Part shown: piece after piece, positions 4,140-12,789 of the stretch
Position numbering within the stretch: position 1 is the stretch's first letter
Layout of the letters: each line of letters begins with the position of its first letter
NCBI GenBank assembly: GCA_030152145.1
Contig: JASLIL010000016.1
Coordinates: 1-15,027, forward strand
Length of the DNA stretch: 15,027 bases
Direction: 5' to 3'
Source of the DNA: Tissierellales bacterium
GTDB taxonomy: Bacteria > Bacillota > Clostridia > Tissierellales > JASKZW01
Position numbers and translations under genes: made by a program
The notes under the pieces: model-generated
What the model saw: the letters and a program-made list of their open reading frames with translations, nothing else
Database searches by the model: none
Told to the model about the DNA's origin: nothing

Positions 4140-7100
4140 ATGGTACATCCTGTTACATACGGGAAACGCGTAAGAATGAGCTATTCACGTATAGATGAAG
4201 TTTTAGAATTACCAGATTTAATAGAAACACAAAAAAGTTCTTATAATTGGTTTGTAGAAGAAGGACTTAGAGAGGTCTTGGATGACATATCACCGATTCA
4301 AGACTATACTGGAAACCTAATATTAGAGTTTATTGACTATTATATTGAGGAAGAACCAAAGTATGATGAAGATGAATCAAAGGCTAGAGATGCTAGCTAC
4401 TCATCAAGATTAAAGGTGAAAGTAAGACTTATCAACAAAGAGACTGGAGAAGTCAAGGAGCAAGAGGTCTTTATGGGGGACTTCCCTCTAATGACAGAAA
4501 AAGGTACTTTTATAATCAATGGTGCTGAGAGAGTTGTTGTCAGCCAGCTAGTCAGATCTCCAGGAGTTTATTACTCATCAGAAATAGACAAGGCAGGAAG
4601 AAAGTTATTTTCTTCTACAGTTATTCCAAATAGAGGTGCTTGGTTAGAATATGAAACAGATTCGAATGGTATTGTCTATGTGAGAATAGATAGAACTAGA
4701 AAACTACCTATAACGACTCTTCTTAGAGCTTTAGGTATTAGTTCTGATATTGAGATAATTGATACTTTGGGCGAGACAGAACAGCTTCTAAACACACTGG
4801 AAAAGGACAGCACAGACAATGAAGAAGAAGCGCTAATAGAGATTTACAAAAGGCTTAGACCAGGAGAACCACCAACAGTTGAAAGTGCTAACTCACTACT
4901 AAACAATATGTTCTTTGAACCAAGAAGATATGATTTAGCTAAGGTTGGTAGGTACAAGTTCAATAAGAAATTGGCTCTTTACAACAGAATCAATGGTAAG
5001 GTTGCCGCTATGGATATTGTAAATACAGACACAGGAGAAATCCTTGTTAAAGAGGGAGATAAGATCACTCGTGAAATGGCTATAGAAATTGAAAATAGCG
5101 GTATTAACGAAGTGGAAATTTTAGTTCAAGATAAGTTAGTTAAAGTTATGGGTAACCATTTTGTCTATCCAGAAGCTTTTGACCTGCCATTTTCTCTAGA
5201 AGAGTTTGGTCTAAAGGAAAAAATCTACTATCCTGTAATGAAGGAAATTGTAGAGGAAGCTGAGGGAGAGGACCACTTAAAAGAGCTTATTCAAGAAAGA
5301 CTAAAGGACCTGTCTCCAAAACATATAATTAAAGATGATATTTTAGCTAGTATAAACTACGAATTCAACTTGTTCTTTGATATAGGACTTACAGATGACA
5401 TAGACCATCTAGGTAATAGAAGGATTAGATCTGTAGGAGAGCTTTTACAAAACCAATTTAGAATTGGTCTTTCAAGAATGGAAAGAGTTGTAAGAGAGAG
5501 AATGACTATACAGGATGTTGAAGGCGCAGTACCTCAAAACCTTATAAATATAAGACCAGTAGTTGCATCTATTAAAGAATTCTTTGGTAGTTCTCAGCTA
5601 TCACAGTTCATGGACCAGACAAACCCACTAGCAGAGCTTACACATAAGAGAAGAATGTCAGCTTTAGGACCTGGTGGTTTAAGTAGAGATCGTGCTGGAT
5701 TCGAAGTTAGAGACGTTCATCATTCACATTATGGTAGAATGTGTCCAATAGAGACTCCAGAGGGACCAAACATAGGTCTTATTACATCTCTTACAACTTA
5801 TGCTAGGATAAATGAGTATGGCTTTATAGAAGCCCCTTATAGAAAGGTTGAGAAAGGTGAAGGTGTTGTATTAGATAGGATAGAATACCTTACAGCGGAT
5901 GTAGAAGATGAGTTTATAATAGCTCAGGCTAATGAACCATTAGATAAAAACAAGAAATTTATAAACAATAGAGTAATTGCTAGAGGCAAGCATGGAGATA
6001 TAGATATATTCCCAGCTGACCAAGTGTCCTACATGGACGTTTCACCTAAGCAGTTAGTTTCAGTTGGTACAGCCATGATACCATTCTTGGAGAATGACGA
6101 CGCCAACAGGGCACTAATGGGTGCTAACATGCAGCGTCAGGCGGTACCTCTATTGAAGGCAGAAGCTCCTGTAATAGGAACTGGTATAGAGTATAAGGCT
6201 GCTAAGGATTCAGGTGTTGTTATAAAATCTAAATCTGCAGGAGTTATAGACAAGGTAAGTGCCGATGAAATAGTTCTTTTAAGAGATGAGGATGGCAAGA
6301 AGGAAAGATATAAGCTTGCTAAGTTTAAAAGATCCAACCACGGTACTACTATAAACCAGAGACCTATAGTTAAAAAGGGAGAAAGGGTAGATGCCAATGA
6401 GATTATAGCTGATGGACCTAGTACAGAACTAGGTGAAATTGCCTTAGGTAAAAACCTACTTATAGCCTTTATGACTTGGGAAGGTTACAACTATGAGGAT
6501 GCTATATTAATCAATGAAAGCTTAGTTATTGAAGATAAGTTAACTTCAATCCACATAGAAGAATATGAATCAGAATCTAGAGATACTAAACTTGGACCAG
6601 AAGAGATAACAAGAGATATACCAAATGTTGGGGACGATATGTTAAAAGACCTTGATGAGAATGGTATAGTTAGAATTGGGGCTGAGGTTAAGGCTGGGGA
6701 TATTCTAGTAGGTAAGGTTACTCCTAAGGGAGAAACAGAGCTTACAGCAGAGGAGAGGCTTCTAAGGGCAATATTTGGTGAGAAGGCTAGAGAGGTAAGA
6801 GACACATCTCTAAGAGTTCCTCATGGAGAAGTTGGTATTGTTCTTGACGTAAGAATATTCTCTAGAGAAAATGGTGATGAATTACAGCCTGGTGTAAATC
6901 AAATGGTTAGAGTTTATGTTGCTACTAAGAGAAAGATAAATGTTGGAGATAAGATGTGTGGTCGTCATGGAAACAAGGGTGTTATATCACGTATACTTCC
7001 AGCGGAAGATATGCCATACCTACCAGATGGTACGCCGGTTGAGATAGTTCTTAACCCACTAGGAGTTCCTTCACGTATGAACTTAGGACAGGTACTAGAG

Positions 7101-7760
7101 GTACATTTAGGTCTGGCTGCTAAGAAACTTGGATGGCATGTAGCTACTCCAGTATTTGATGGTGCTAGTGATGAGGACATAGAGAATGCTTTAAATGAAG
7201 CAGGCTACCCAACAGATGGTAAGATCCACTTAAGAGATGGTAGAACTGGTGAGTACTTTAACAACCCTGTTACTGTAGGATACATGTATATGTTAAAACT
7301 TCACCATTTAGTTGATGATAAGATTCATGCTAGATCTACAGGACCTTATTCCTTAGTTACACAACAGCCTCTAGGTGGTAAGGCGCAGTTTGGTGGACAA
7401 AGATTCGGAGAAATGGAGGTTTGGGCACTGGAGGCATATGGTGCAGCAAACACTCTACAGGAAATCTTAACTGTTAAATCTGACGATGTTGTTGGAAGGG
7501 TTAAGACATATGAGGCTATTGTAAAGGGAGAAAATATTCCTGAACCAGGAATTCCAGAATCCTTTAAGGTATTGATTAAGGAACTTCAAAGTTTGGCTTT
7601 AGATGTTAAACTTTTATCTGAAAATAGAGAAGAGATTGAGCTACAAGAAGCAGTTGATTATAGTGGCGAGCTTGGACTTTCAGAAAAGGAACTTCATGAT
7701 AATAGGGAAGATAAGGAAGAACTGGAGAAGAAATTTATTATAGAGGAAAAAGAAGATTAA
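4140..7760 (+). CDS. rpoB: DNA-directed RNA polymerase beta subunit
   Basis: The 1206-residue beta subunit of RNA polymerase, which forms half of the active-site cleft with beta'. The frame is open from an ATG at 4122, but that start would put the Shine-Dalgarno GAGGGGTGA (4125-4132) inside the coding region. ATG 4140, seven bases after it, gives the clostridial N terminus MVHPVTYGKRVRMSYSRI. Landmarks are the rifampicin pocket GSSQLSQFMDQ...HKRRMSAL (483-509), with D492, H502 and S507 (E. coli D516, H526, S531) all in the sensitive state. Further landmarks are the block CPIETPEGPNIGL and GDKMCGRHGNKG around 940. The last 40 residues form a strongly charged tail. There are no proteobacterial insertions. 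rpoC follows after 45 bases without a promoter. Confidence 0.98.
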   Translation: MVHPVTYGKRVRMSYSRIDEVLELPDLIETQKSSYNWFVEEGLREVLDDISPIQDYTGNLILEFIDYYIEEEPKYDEDESKARDASYSSRLKVKVRLINKETGEVKEQEVFMGDFPLMTEKGTFIINGAERVVVSQLVRSPGVYYSSEIDKAGRKLFSSTVIPNRGAWLEYETDSNGIVYVRIDRTRKLPITTLLRALGISSDIEIIDTLGETEQLLNTLEKDSTDNEEEALIEIYKRLRPGEPPTVESANSLLNNMFFEPRRYDLAKVGRYKFNKKLALYNRINGKVAAMDIVNTDTGEILVKEGDKITREMAIEIENSGINEVEILVQDKLVKVMGNHFVYPEAFDLPFSLEEFGLKEKIYYPVMKEIVEEAEGEDHLKELIQERLKDLSPKHIIKDDILASINYEFNLFFDIGLTDDIDHLGNRRIRSVGELLQNQFRIGLSRMERVVRERMTIQDVEGAVPQNLINIRPVVASIKEFFGSSQLSQFMDQTNPLAELTHKRRMSALGPGGLSRDRAGFEVRDVHHSHYGRMCPIETPEGPNIGLITSLTTYARINEYGFIEAPYRKVEKGEGVVLDRIEYLTADVEDEFIIAQANEPLDKNKKFINNRVIARGKHGDIDIFPADQVSYMDVSPKQLVSVGTAMIPFLENDDANRALMGANMQRQAVPLLKAEAPVIGTGIEYKAAKDSGVVIKSKSAGVIDKVSADEIVLLRDEDGKKERYKLAKFKRSNHGTTINQRPIVKKGERVDANEIIADGPSTELGEIALGKNLLIAFMTWEGYNYEDAILINESLVIEDKLTSIHIEEYESESRDTKLGPEEITRDIPNVGDDMLKDLDENGIVRIGAEVKAGDILVGKVTPKGETELTAEERLLRAIFGEKAREVRDTSLRVPHGEVGIVLDVRIFSRENGDELQPGVNQMVRVYVATKRKINVGDKMCGRHGNKGVISRILPAEDMPYLPDGTPVEIVLNPLGVPSRMNLGQVLEVHLGLAAKKLGWHVATPVFDGASDEDIENALNEAGYPTDGKIHLRDGRTGEYFNNPVTVGYMYMLKLHHLVDDKIHARSTGPYSLVTQQPLGGKAQFGGQRFGEMEVWALEAYGAANTLQEILTVKSDDVVGRVKTYEAIVKGENIPEPGIPESFKVLIKELQSLALDVKLLSENREEIELQEAVDYSGELGLSEKELHDNREDKEELEKKFIIEEKED

Positions 7761-7791
7761 TTCTATTCTTAAAGACTATTAATATAAGAAA

Positions 7792-7805
7792 GGAGAGAGC
7801 GCTCC
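7792..7805 (+). promoter_or_regulatory. rpoC Shine-Dalgarno in a small hairpin before a TTG start
   Basis: The Shine-Dalgarno GGAG (7792-7795) can pair with CTCC (7802-7805), directly next to the TTG start, over a 6-base loop. The four pairs are weak alone but could dampen initiation of rpoC relative to rpoB. Confidence 0.35.
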
Positions 7806-10800
7806 TTGTTTGATGTAAACTTATTTGATTCAATAAAAATTGGTCTTGCGTCTCCAGAGAAGATTAGGCAGTGGTCTAAGGGAGAGGTAAAGAAACCGGA
7901 AACAATAAACTACAGAACATTGAAACCAGAGAAAGAAGGTCTTTTCTGTGAAAAGATCTTCGGACCCACTAAAGACTGGGAATGTCATTGTGGAAAATAT
8001 AAAAGAGTAAGATATAAGGGAGTAGTTTGTGATAGATGTGGTGTAGAGGTAACTAAGGCTAATGTCCGTCGTGAAAGAATGGGACATATAGAATTGGCTG
8101 CACCGGTATCACATATTTGGTACTTCAAGGGTATACCTAGTAGAATGGGGCTAATCCTTGATATGTCTCCAAGATCCCTGGAGAAGATTCTTTATTTCGC
8201 TTCTTATGTTGTTATAGACGGTGGAGACACTCCACTTTATGAAAAACAACTGTTGTCAGAAGGGGAGTATAGAGAAGCTAGAGAACAGTATGGTAATGAA
8301 TTTACAGCTATGATGGGTGCAGAGGCTGTTAAAGAGCTTCTAAGAAACATAGACCTAGAAGCTGAAAATAAGGAACTACGTGCTGAACTAAAGGACTCTA
8401 GAGGACAGAAGAAGGTAAGAATTACAAGAAGACTTGAGGTTGTTGAAGCTTTTAGACAGTCAGGAAACTTACCAGAGTGGATGATTCTGGATGCTGTGCC
8501 TGTTATACCACCTGAATTAAGACCTATGGTACAACTTGATGGGGGTAGATTTGCGACTTCAGATATGAACGACCTTTACAGAAGGGTTATAAATAGAAAT
8601 AATAGATTGAAAAGATTACTAGATCTAGGTGCTCCGGACATTATCGTTAGAAATGAAAAGAGAATGCTTCAGGAGGCAGTAGATGCTTTAATAGACAATG
8701 GTCGTCGTGGTAGACCAGTTACTGGCCCAGGAAATAGACCATTAAAGTCACTTTCAGATATGCTTAAAGGTAAGCAGGGTAGATTTAGACAGAACTTACT
8801 TGGTAAAAGGGTTGACTATTCAGGACGTTCAGTAATAGTTGTTGGTCCTGAGCTTAAGTTCTACCAATGTGGTTTACCTAAGAATATGGCCTTAGAGTTA
8901 TTTAAGCCTTTTGTTATGAAAAAGCTAGTTCAGGAAGACTATGCTCATAATATAAAATCTGCTAAAAGAATGGTAGAAAGAATGAAGCCAGCAGTTTGGG
9001 ATGTTTTAGATGAGGTTATTAAAGATCATCCAGTTCTTCTAAACAGAGCTCCGACTCTGCACAGACTTGGTATTCAGGCCTTTGAACCTATACTGGTTGA
9101 AGGTAAGGCTATAAAGCTTCACCCTCTAGTATGTTCTGCTTATAACGCAGACTTTGATGGTGACCAAATGGCTGTCCATCTACCTTTATCAACAGAGGCT
9201 CAGGCAGAGGCTAGACTTTTAATGCTTTCTGTTAACAATATTTTGGCTCCTAAAGATGGTAAACCTATAACAACTCCTTCTCAGGATATGGTTTTAGGTA
9301 GTTACTACTTGACCCTAGTTCACCCAGGTGAAGAGGGAGAGGGTAAGGTCTTTAAGGACTATGATGAAATGATCCAGGCTTATGATGCTGGAGATGTAGG
9401 TATTCATGCCAAGGTAAAGGTTAGGGTAAAATTAGATGAAGAAGACAAGGGACAATTAGTGGAGAGTACAGTTGGTAGATTTATATTTAATGCCAAGTTG
9501 CCTCAAGACCTAGGCTTTGTTGATAGGACAAAGGATAAGTATTCACTGGAAGTAGATAGATTAGTTGATAAGAAAATGTTAGGATCAATAGTTGATCGTT
9601 GCTATAGAAGACATGGAAATATAATTACTTCCCATGTACTTGATAATATAAAAGCTACAGGATTCCACTACTCAACTTTAGGAGCTATGACTGTAAGTAT
9701 GGCTGACGTTATCGTACCTGAAGCTAAGGTTGGACTTATAGAAAAGGCTGAGAAGAGAGTAGATGAGTTTGAAAAATCCTATAGACGTGGACTTATCTCA
9801 GATGATGAAAGGTATGAAAGGGTTATAGAAGTTTGGAATGAAACTACTGAGGAAGTAGCCGAGGCCCTAATGGAAAACCTGGACAATATAAACAATATCT
9901 ACATCATGGCTCATTCAGGAGCGAGGGGTAGCCGTAACCAGATCAAACAGCTTGCTGGTATGAGGGGACTTATGGCCAGTGCTTCTGGTAGAACTATAGA
10001 GATACCTATAAAATCAAACTTCCGTGAGGGACTTGACGTACTTGAGTTCTTTATATCAACTCACGGTTCCAGAAAGGGTCTTGCTGATACGGCCTTAAAG
10101 ACTGCTGACTCAGGTTATCTAACTAGAAGACTTGTAGATGTTAGTCAGGACGTTATTATCAGGGAAGAAGATTGTGGTACTAGTCAATACCTTACTGCTA
10201 GAGCTTTTAAAGATGGTAAGGAAGTTATAGAGAAACTTAGAGATAGAATTATAGGTAGGTATTCGGTAGAGGATGTAGTTGATCCTAATACTGGTGAAGT
10301 ATTTATAGAGGCTGATGTATTGATTACTGAAGATATGGCTGATAAGGTTGATGCCCTAGGACTGGAAACGGTTAAGGTTAGATCAGCTTTAGGCTGTAGA
10401 ACTCGCCATGGTGTATGTGCTAAATGTTATGGTAGAAACCTTGCTACTGCTACACCTGTAAATGTAGGTGAGGCAGTTGGTACTATAGCTGCTCAGTCAA
10501 TAGGTGAGCCAGGAACTCAGCTTACAATGCGTACATTCCATACTGGTGGAGTTGTTGGTGCAGATATCACTCAGGGTCTTCCAAGGGTTGAGGAGCTTTT
10601 TGAGGCTAGGAAACCAAAGGGACTTGCTATTATTACTGAGATATCAGGTACAGTGGCTATAAAAGAAGATGGAAAAAAACGCGAAGTAGTTGTTACAGGA
10701 AATGATGGAGAGACTAAGTCCTATAGCATTAGCTATGGTTCTAGACTTAAGGTTAGACAGGGTGATTTTCTTGAAGCAGGAGATGAAATCACTGAGGGTT

Positions 10801-11342
10801 CTGTAAACCCACATGATATATTGAGAATTAAAGGTGTTGCAGGAGTTCAAAGCTACCTTGTAAAAGAAGTACAGAGAGTTTATAGATTACAGGGTGTAGA
10901 TATAGATGATAAGCACATTGAAGTTATTGTAAGACAGATGCTTGCTAAGGTTAAGGTTGAGGAACCAGGAGATAGTGATTTCTTACCAGGAAGTCTTGTA
11001 AATATCCATGACTTTGAAGATAAGAATATAGAACTTGAGGCTGAAGGGCTAGAGCCAGCTGTCTGCAGTAGAGTTCTTCTAGGTATAACTAAGGCATCTC
11101 TTGCAACAGAGTCATTCTTATCTGCTGCCAGCTTCCAGGAAACTACTAGAGTTTTAACTGAGGCTGCTATAAAGGGTAAGGAAGATAACTTGATTGGACT
11201 TAAAGAAAATGTTATTATAGGTAAGTTGATTCCAGCTGGTACAGGTATGAAAAAGTACAAGGATATAGATATTATTCAAGGCAATGGAGAAGAAATTCCA
11301 CTGGCTGAAGAAAAAAATCCTGTTGACAGTGAAATTAACTGA
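7806..11342 (+). CDS. rpoC: DNA-directed RNA polymerase beta' subunit
   Basis: The 1178-residue beta' subunit, which holds the catalytic magnesium. The start is TTG at 7806, giving MFDVNLFDSIKIGLASP, matching the B. subtilis-type N terminus. AAGGAGAG lies about ten bases upstream. The zinc ribbon near the N terminus has C60, C62, C75 and C78. The catalytic loop NADFDGDQM starts at 447, with D449, D451 and D453 as ligands. A second zinc site has C790, C864, C871 and C874. The bridge helix and trigger loop region (GEPGTQLTMRTFHTGGV) are intact. K84 occupies the position reported as the fidaxomicin-sensitising lysine in C. difficile. The last codons overlap a predicted promoter for the str operon. 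Confidence 0.98.
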   Translation: MFDVNLFDSIKIGLASPEKIRQWSKGEVKKPETINYRTLKPEKEGLFCEKIFGPTKDWECHCGKYKRVRYKGVVCDRCGVEVTKANVRRERMGHIELAAPVSHIWYFKGIPSRMGLILDMSPRSLEKILYFASYVVIDGGDTPLYEKQLLSEGEYREAREQYGNEFTAMMGAEAVKELLRNIDLEAENKELRAELKDSRGQKKVRITRRLEVVEAFRQSGNLPEWMILDAVPVIPPELRPMVQLDGGRFATSDMNDLYRRVINRNNRLKRLLDLGAPDIIVRNEKRMLQEAVDALIDNGRRGRPVTGPGNRPLKSLSDMLKGKQGRFRQNLLGKRVDYSGRSVIVVGPELKFYQCGLPKNMALELFKPFVMKKLVQEDYAHNIKSAKRMVERMKPAVWDVLDEVIKDHPVLLNRAPTLHRLGIQAFEPILVEGKAIKLHPLVCSAYNADFDGDQMAVHLPLSTEAQAEARLLMLSVNNILAPKDGKPITTPSQDMVLGSYYLTLVHPGEEGEGKVFKDYDEMIQAYDAGDVGIHAKVKVRVKLDEEDKGQLVESTVGRFIFNAKLPQDLGFVDRTKDKYSLEVDRLVDKKMLGSIVDRCYRRHGNIITSHVLDNIKATGFHYSTLGAMTVSMADVIVPEAKVGLIEKAEKRVDEFEKSYRRGLISDDERYERVIEVWNETTEEVAEALMENLDNINNIYIMAHSGARGSRNQIKQLAGMRGLMASASGRTIEIPIKSNFREGLDVLEFFISTHGSRKGLADTALKTADSGYLTRRLVDVSQDVIIREEDCGTSQYLTARAFKDGKEVIEKLRDRIIGRYSVEDVVDPNTGEVFIEADVLITEDMADKVDALGLETVKVRSALGCRTRHGVCAKCYGRNLATATPVNVGEAVGTIAAQSIGEPGTQLTMRTFHTGGVVGADITQGLPRVEELFEARKPKGLAIITEISGTVAIKEDGKKREVVVTGNDGETKSYSISYGSRLKVRQGDFLEAGDEITEGSVNPHDILRIKGVAGVQSYLVKEVQRVYRLQGVDIDDKHIEVIVRQMLAKVKVEEPGDSDFLPGSLVNIHDFEDKNIELEAEGLEPAVCSRVLLGITKASLATESFLSAASFQETTRVLTEAAIKGKEDNLIGLKENVIIGKLIPAGTGMKKYKDIDIIQGNGEEIPLAEEKNPVDSEIN

Positions 11343-11351
11343 TGATAGAAT
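11323..11351 (+). promoter_or_regulatory. Promoter of the str operon, overlapping the rpoC 3' end
   Basis: TTGACA (11323-11328) lies in the last codons of rpoC. After 17 bases comes TAGAAT (11346-11351) with an extended -10 TG at 11343-11344, just after the rpoC stop. Start expected near 11358. It would drive ybxF, rpsL, rpsG, fusA and tuf independently of rpoBC. Confidence 0.75.
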
Positions 11352-11393
11352 GTATTAGTGTGTAAATCAAGTGGACTCTTTAAATGAAATATT

Positions 11394-11435
11394 AGATTAT
11401 GTGAGGGTTCTCCTCACATAATCTTTAATCTGTTT
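11394..11435 (+). terminator. 13-bp hairpin between rpoC and ybxF (terminator or attenuator)
   Basis: A perfect 13-bp stem (11394-11406 with 11412-11424) has the loop GTTCT. The following sequence is T-rich but interrupted (TTTAATCTGTTTT). It can end rpoBC transcripts and also lies in the leader of the str promoter, so it may attenuate the str operon. Bases 11408-11414 are complementary to the ybxF Shine-Dalgarno (11443-11449). Confidence 0.65.
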
Positions 11436-11455
11436 TAAAAAAAGGAGGAAGCTTT

Positions 11456-11698
11456 ATGCTAACCAAGTTGTCTACAGATGCTAAAGTAGTAGGTATGAAA
11501 GAAGTAAAAAGACAATTGTTTGAGGATAATATAGAGCTAGTTTTTCTTGCGAAAGACGCTGATGAAAAGGTAGTTTTAGATATCATAGAAGATTGTGAAG
11601 AAAAGAATATAGATATTGTCTATGTAGATTCAATGAAAGACTTAGGATTAGCTTGTGGTATTGATGTTAATGCAGCAACTGCTGCATTGCTAAAATAG
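11456..11698 (+). CDS. ybxF: L7Ae/L30e-family kink-turn RNA-binding protein (YbxF type)
   Basis: An 80-residue protein of the L7Ae/L30e/S12e family, matching the B. subtilis YbxF group (also called RplGB or L7Ae-like) in size, sequence and place before rpsL. YbxF is known to bind kink-turn RNA, and its cellular role is not settled. Visible features are the N-terminal helix with KEVKRQL, the central AKDADEKVV block and the C-terminal family signature LACGIDVNAA (about 64-73). ATG 11456 has AAGGAGGA six bases upstream. It is the first gene of the str operon and ends 23 bases before rpsL. Its Shine-Dalgarno can pair with the loop region of the upstream hairpin, hinting at control of its own translation. 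Confidence 0.92.
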   Translation: MLTKLSTDAKVVGMKEVKRQLFEDNIELVFLAKDADEKVVLDIIEDCEEKNIDIVYVDSMKDLGLACGIDVNAATAALLK

Positions 11699-11721
11699 AT
11701 AAGATTCAAGGAGGTGCAAGT

Positions 11722-12135
11722 ATGCCAACAATTAACCAATTAGTTAGAAAGGGAAGAAAGAAGGTTTCATACAAATCTAAATCCCCAGCACTAGGAGTAA
11801 ACTTTAACTCAATTAAGAAAGAAACTACAACTGTTAACTCACCACAAAAAAGAGGTGTTTGTACAGCTGTTAGAACAGTAACTCCTAAGAAACCTAACTC
11901 AGCTTTAAGAAAGGTTGCAAGAGTAAGACTTACAAATGGATTAGAAGTAGCTGCTTATATTCCAGGTATAGGCCATAACTTACAAGAACATAGTGTTGTT
12001 CTTATAAGAGGTGGTAGAGTAAAGGACTTACCAGGAGTTAGATACCATGTTGTTAGAGGTAGTCTAGATACATCAGGAGTAGAAGGAAGAATGCAATCTA
12101 GATCAAAATATGGTGCTAAGAAACCTAGAGATTAA
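11722..12135 (+). CDS. rpsL: 30S ribosomal protein S12
   Basis: A 137-residue S12, the long Firmicutes form (E. coli has 124) with extra residues around 18-35. S12 lies at the decoding centre and controls accuracy. TPKKPNSALRK places K56, and GGRVKDLPGVRYH places K101 and D102. K56 and K101 are the streptomycin-resistance positions in B. subtilis numbering, and both are wild type. D102 corresponds to the aspartate that some bacteria methylthiolate. ATG 11722 has AAGGAGGTG with seven bases after GGAGG. A 133-base structured gap follows before rpsG, where S7 regulates translation in E. coli. Confidence 0.98.
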   Translation: MPTINQLVRKGRKKVSYKSKSPALGVNFNSIKKETTTVNSPQKRGVCTAVRTVTPKKPNSALRKVARVRLTNGLEVAAYIPGIGHNLQEHSVVLIRGGRVKDLPGVRYHVVRGSLDTSGVEGRMQSRSKYGAKKPRD

Positions 12136-12143
12136 TTAAATTA

Positions 12144-12239
12144 GTGTGAGATCCTGGAAGATTCCAGTTTATATATAGATATAATCAGTAGAATTAACGA
12201 AAGATCTCCACAGCGGCATTGATTTGTCGAGTACCAATG
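12144..12239 (+). promoter_or_regulatory. Structured rpsL-rpsG intercistronic region
   Basis: GTGAGATC (12146-12153) pairs with GATCTCCAC (12203-12211, one bulged C), enclosing a hairpin CTGGA/TCCAG (12154-12158 with 12163-12167). A second domain has CATTG (12217-12221) pairing with CAATG (12235-12239). TCTCC (12205-12209) can alternatively pair with the rpsG Shine-Dalgarno GGAGG (12256-12260). S7 is known to bind this intercistronic region in E. coli. An equivalent role here is inference. Confidence 0.5.
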
Positions 12240-12268
12240 AATAACTTTATGTTAAGGAGGGAAGCGTA

Positions 12269-12739
12269 GTGGCAAGAAAAGGACATATCCAAAAAAGAGA
12301 AGTAACTCCAGATCCAATTTATAACGATCAAACGGTTACTAAATTAATAAATGCAATAATGCTTGATGGTAAAAAAGGTACAGCTCAAGGTATTGTATAC
12401 GGAGCTTTTGACATAATTAGAGAGACAACTGGTGAAGAACCATTAGAGGTATTTACAAATGCTATGAACAATATCATGCCTTTACTAGAAGTAAAAGGTA
12501 GACGTATTGGGGGAGCAACTTATCAAGTACCGATAGAAGTTAGACCAGAAAGAAGAGAAACACTTGGATTACGTTGGTTAGTAAGATTCGCAAGAGCTAG
12601 AGGCGAGAAAACTATGACTGATAGATTATCTAGAGAGATCATGGATGCAGCTAACAATACAGGCGCAAGTGTTAAGAAGAGAGAAGAGACTCATAAAATG
12701 GCTGAAGCTAACAAAGCTTTCGCACACTATAGATGGTAA
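12269..12739 (+). CDS. rpsG: 30S ribosomal protein S7
   Basis: A 156-residue S7, the standard length. S7 starts assembly of the 30S head by binding the 3' major domain of 16S rRNA and contacts E-site tRNA. Recognisable blocks are MARKGHIQKREVTPDPIY at the N terminus, GRRIGGATYQVPIEVRPERR in the middle and the C-terminal KREETHKMAEANKAFAHYRW. The start is GTG 12269, preceded by AAGGAGGGA (12254-12262). The 133-base gap upstream folds into stems that may couple or regulate translation. fusA follows 50 bases downstream with no promoter between. Confidence 0.98.
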   Translation: MARKGHIQKREVTPDPIYNDQTVTKLINAIMLDGKKGTAQGIVYGAFDIIRETTGEEPLEVFTNAMNNIMPLLEVKGRRIGGATYQVPIEVRPERRETLGLRWLVRFARARGEKTMTDRLSREIMDAANNTGASVKKREETHKMAEANKAFAHYRW

Positions 12740-12789
12740 TTTTAAGATAAAATTAGTTGCTATTTAACGAGTCGAAAGGAGGAATTGTT

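Noticed and set aside
12146..12178. 10-codon GTG frame after rpsL as a leader peptide
   Set aside because: No Shine-Dalgarno and no special codons. The sequence is better explained as the stem of the intercistronic structure.
12180..12185. TATAAT in the rpsL-rpsG gap as a promoter
   Set aside because: No -35 match at a suitable distance and no TG extension. RNA structure explains the gap better.
12757..12789. Upstream TTG for fusA adding 11 residues
   Set aside because: The Shine-Dalgarno lies inside it, and GTG 12790 gives the family start MAREFSLE.
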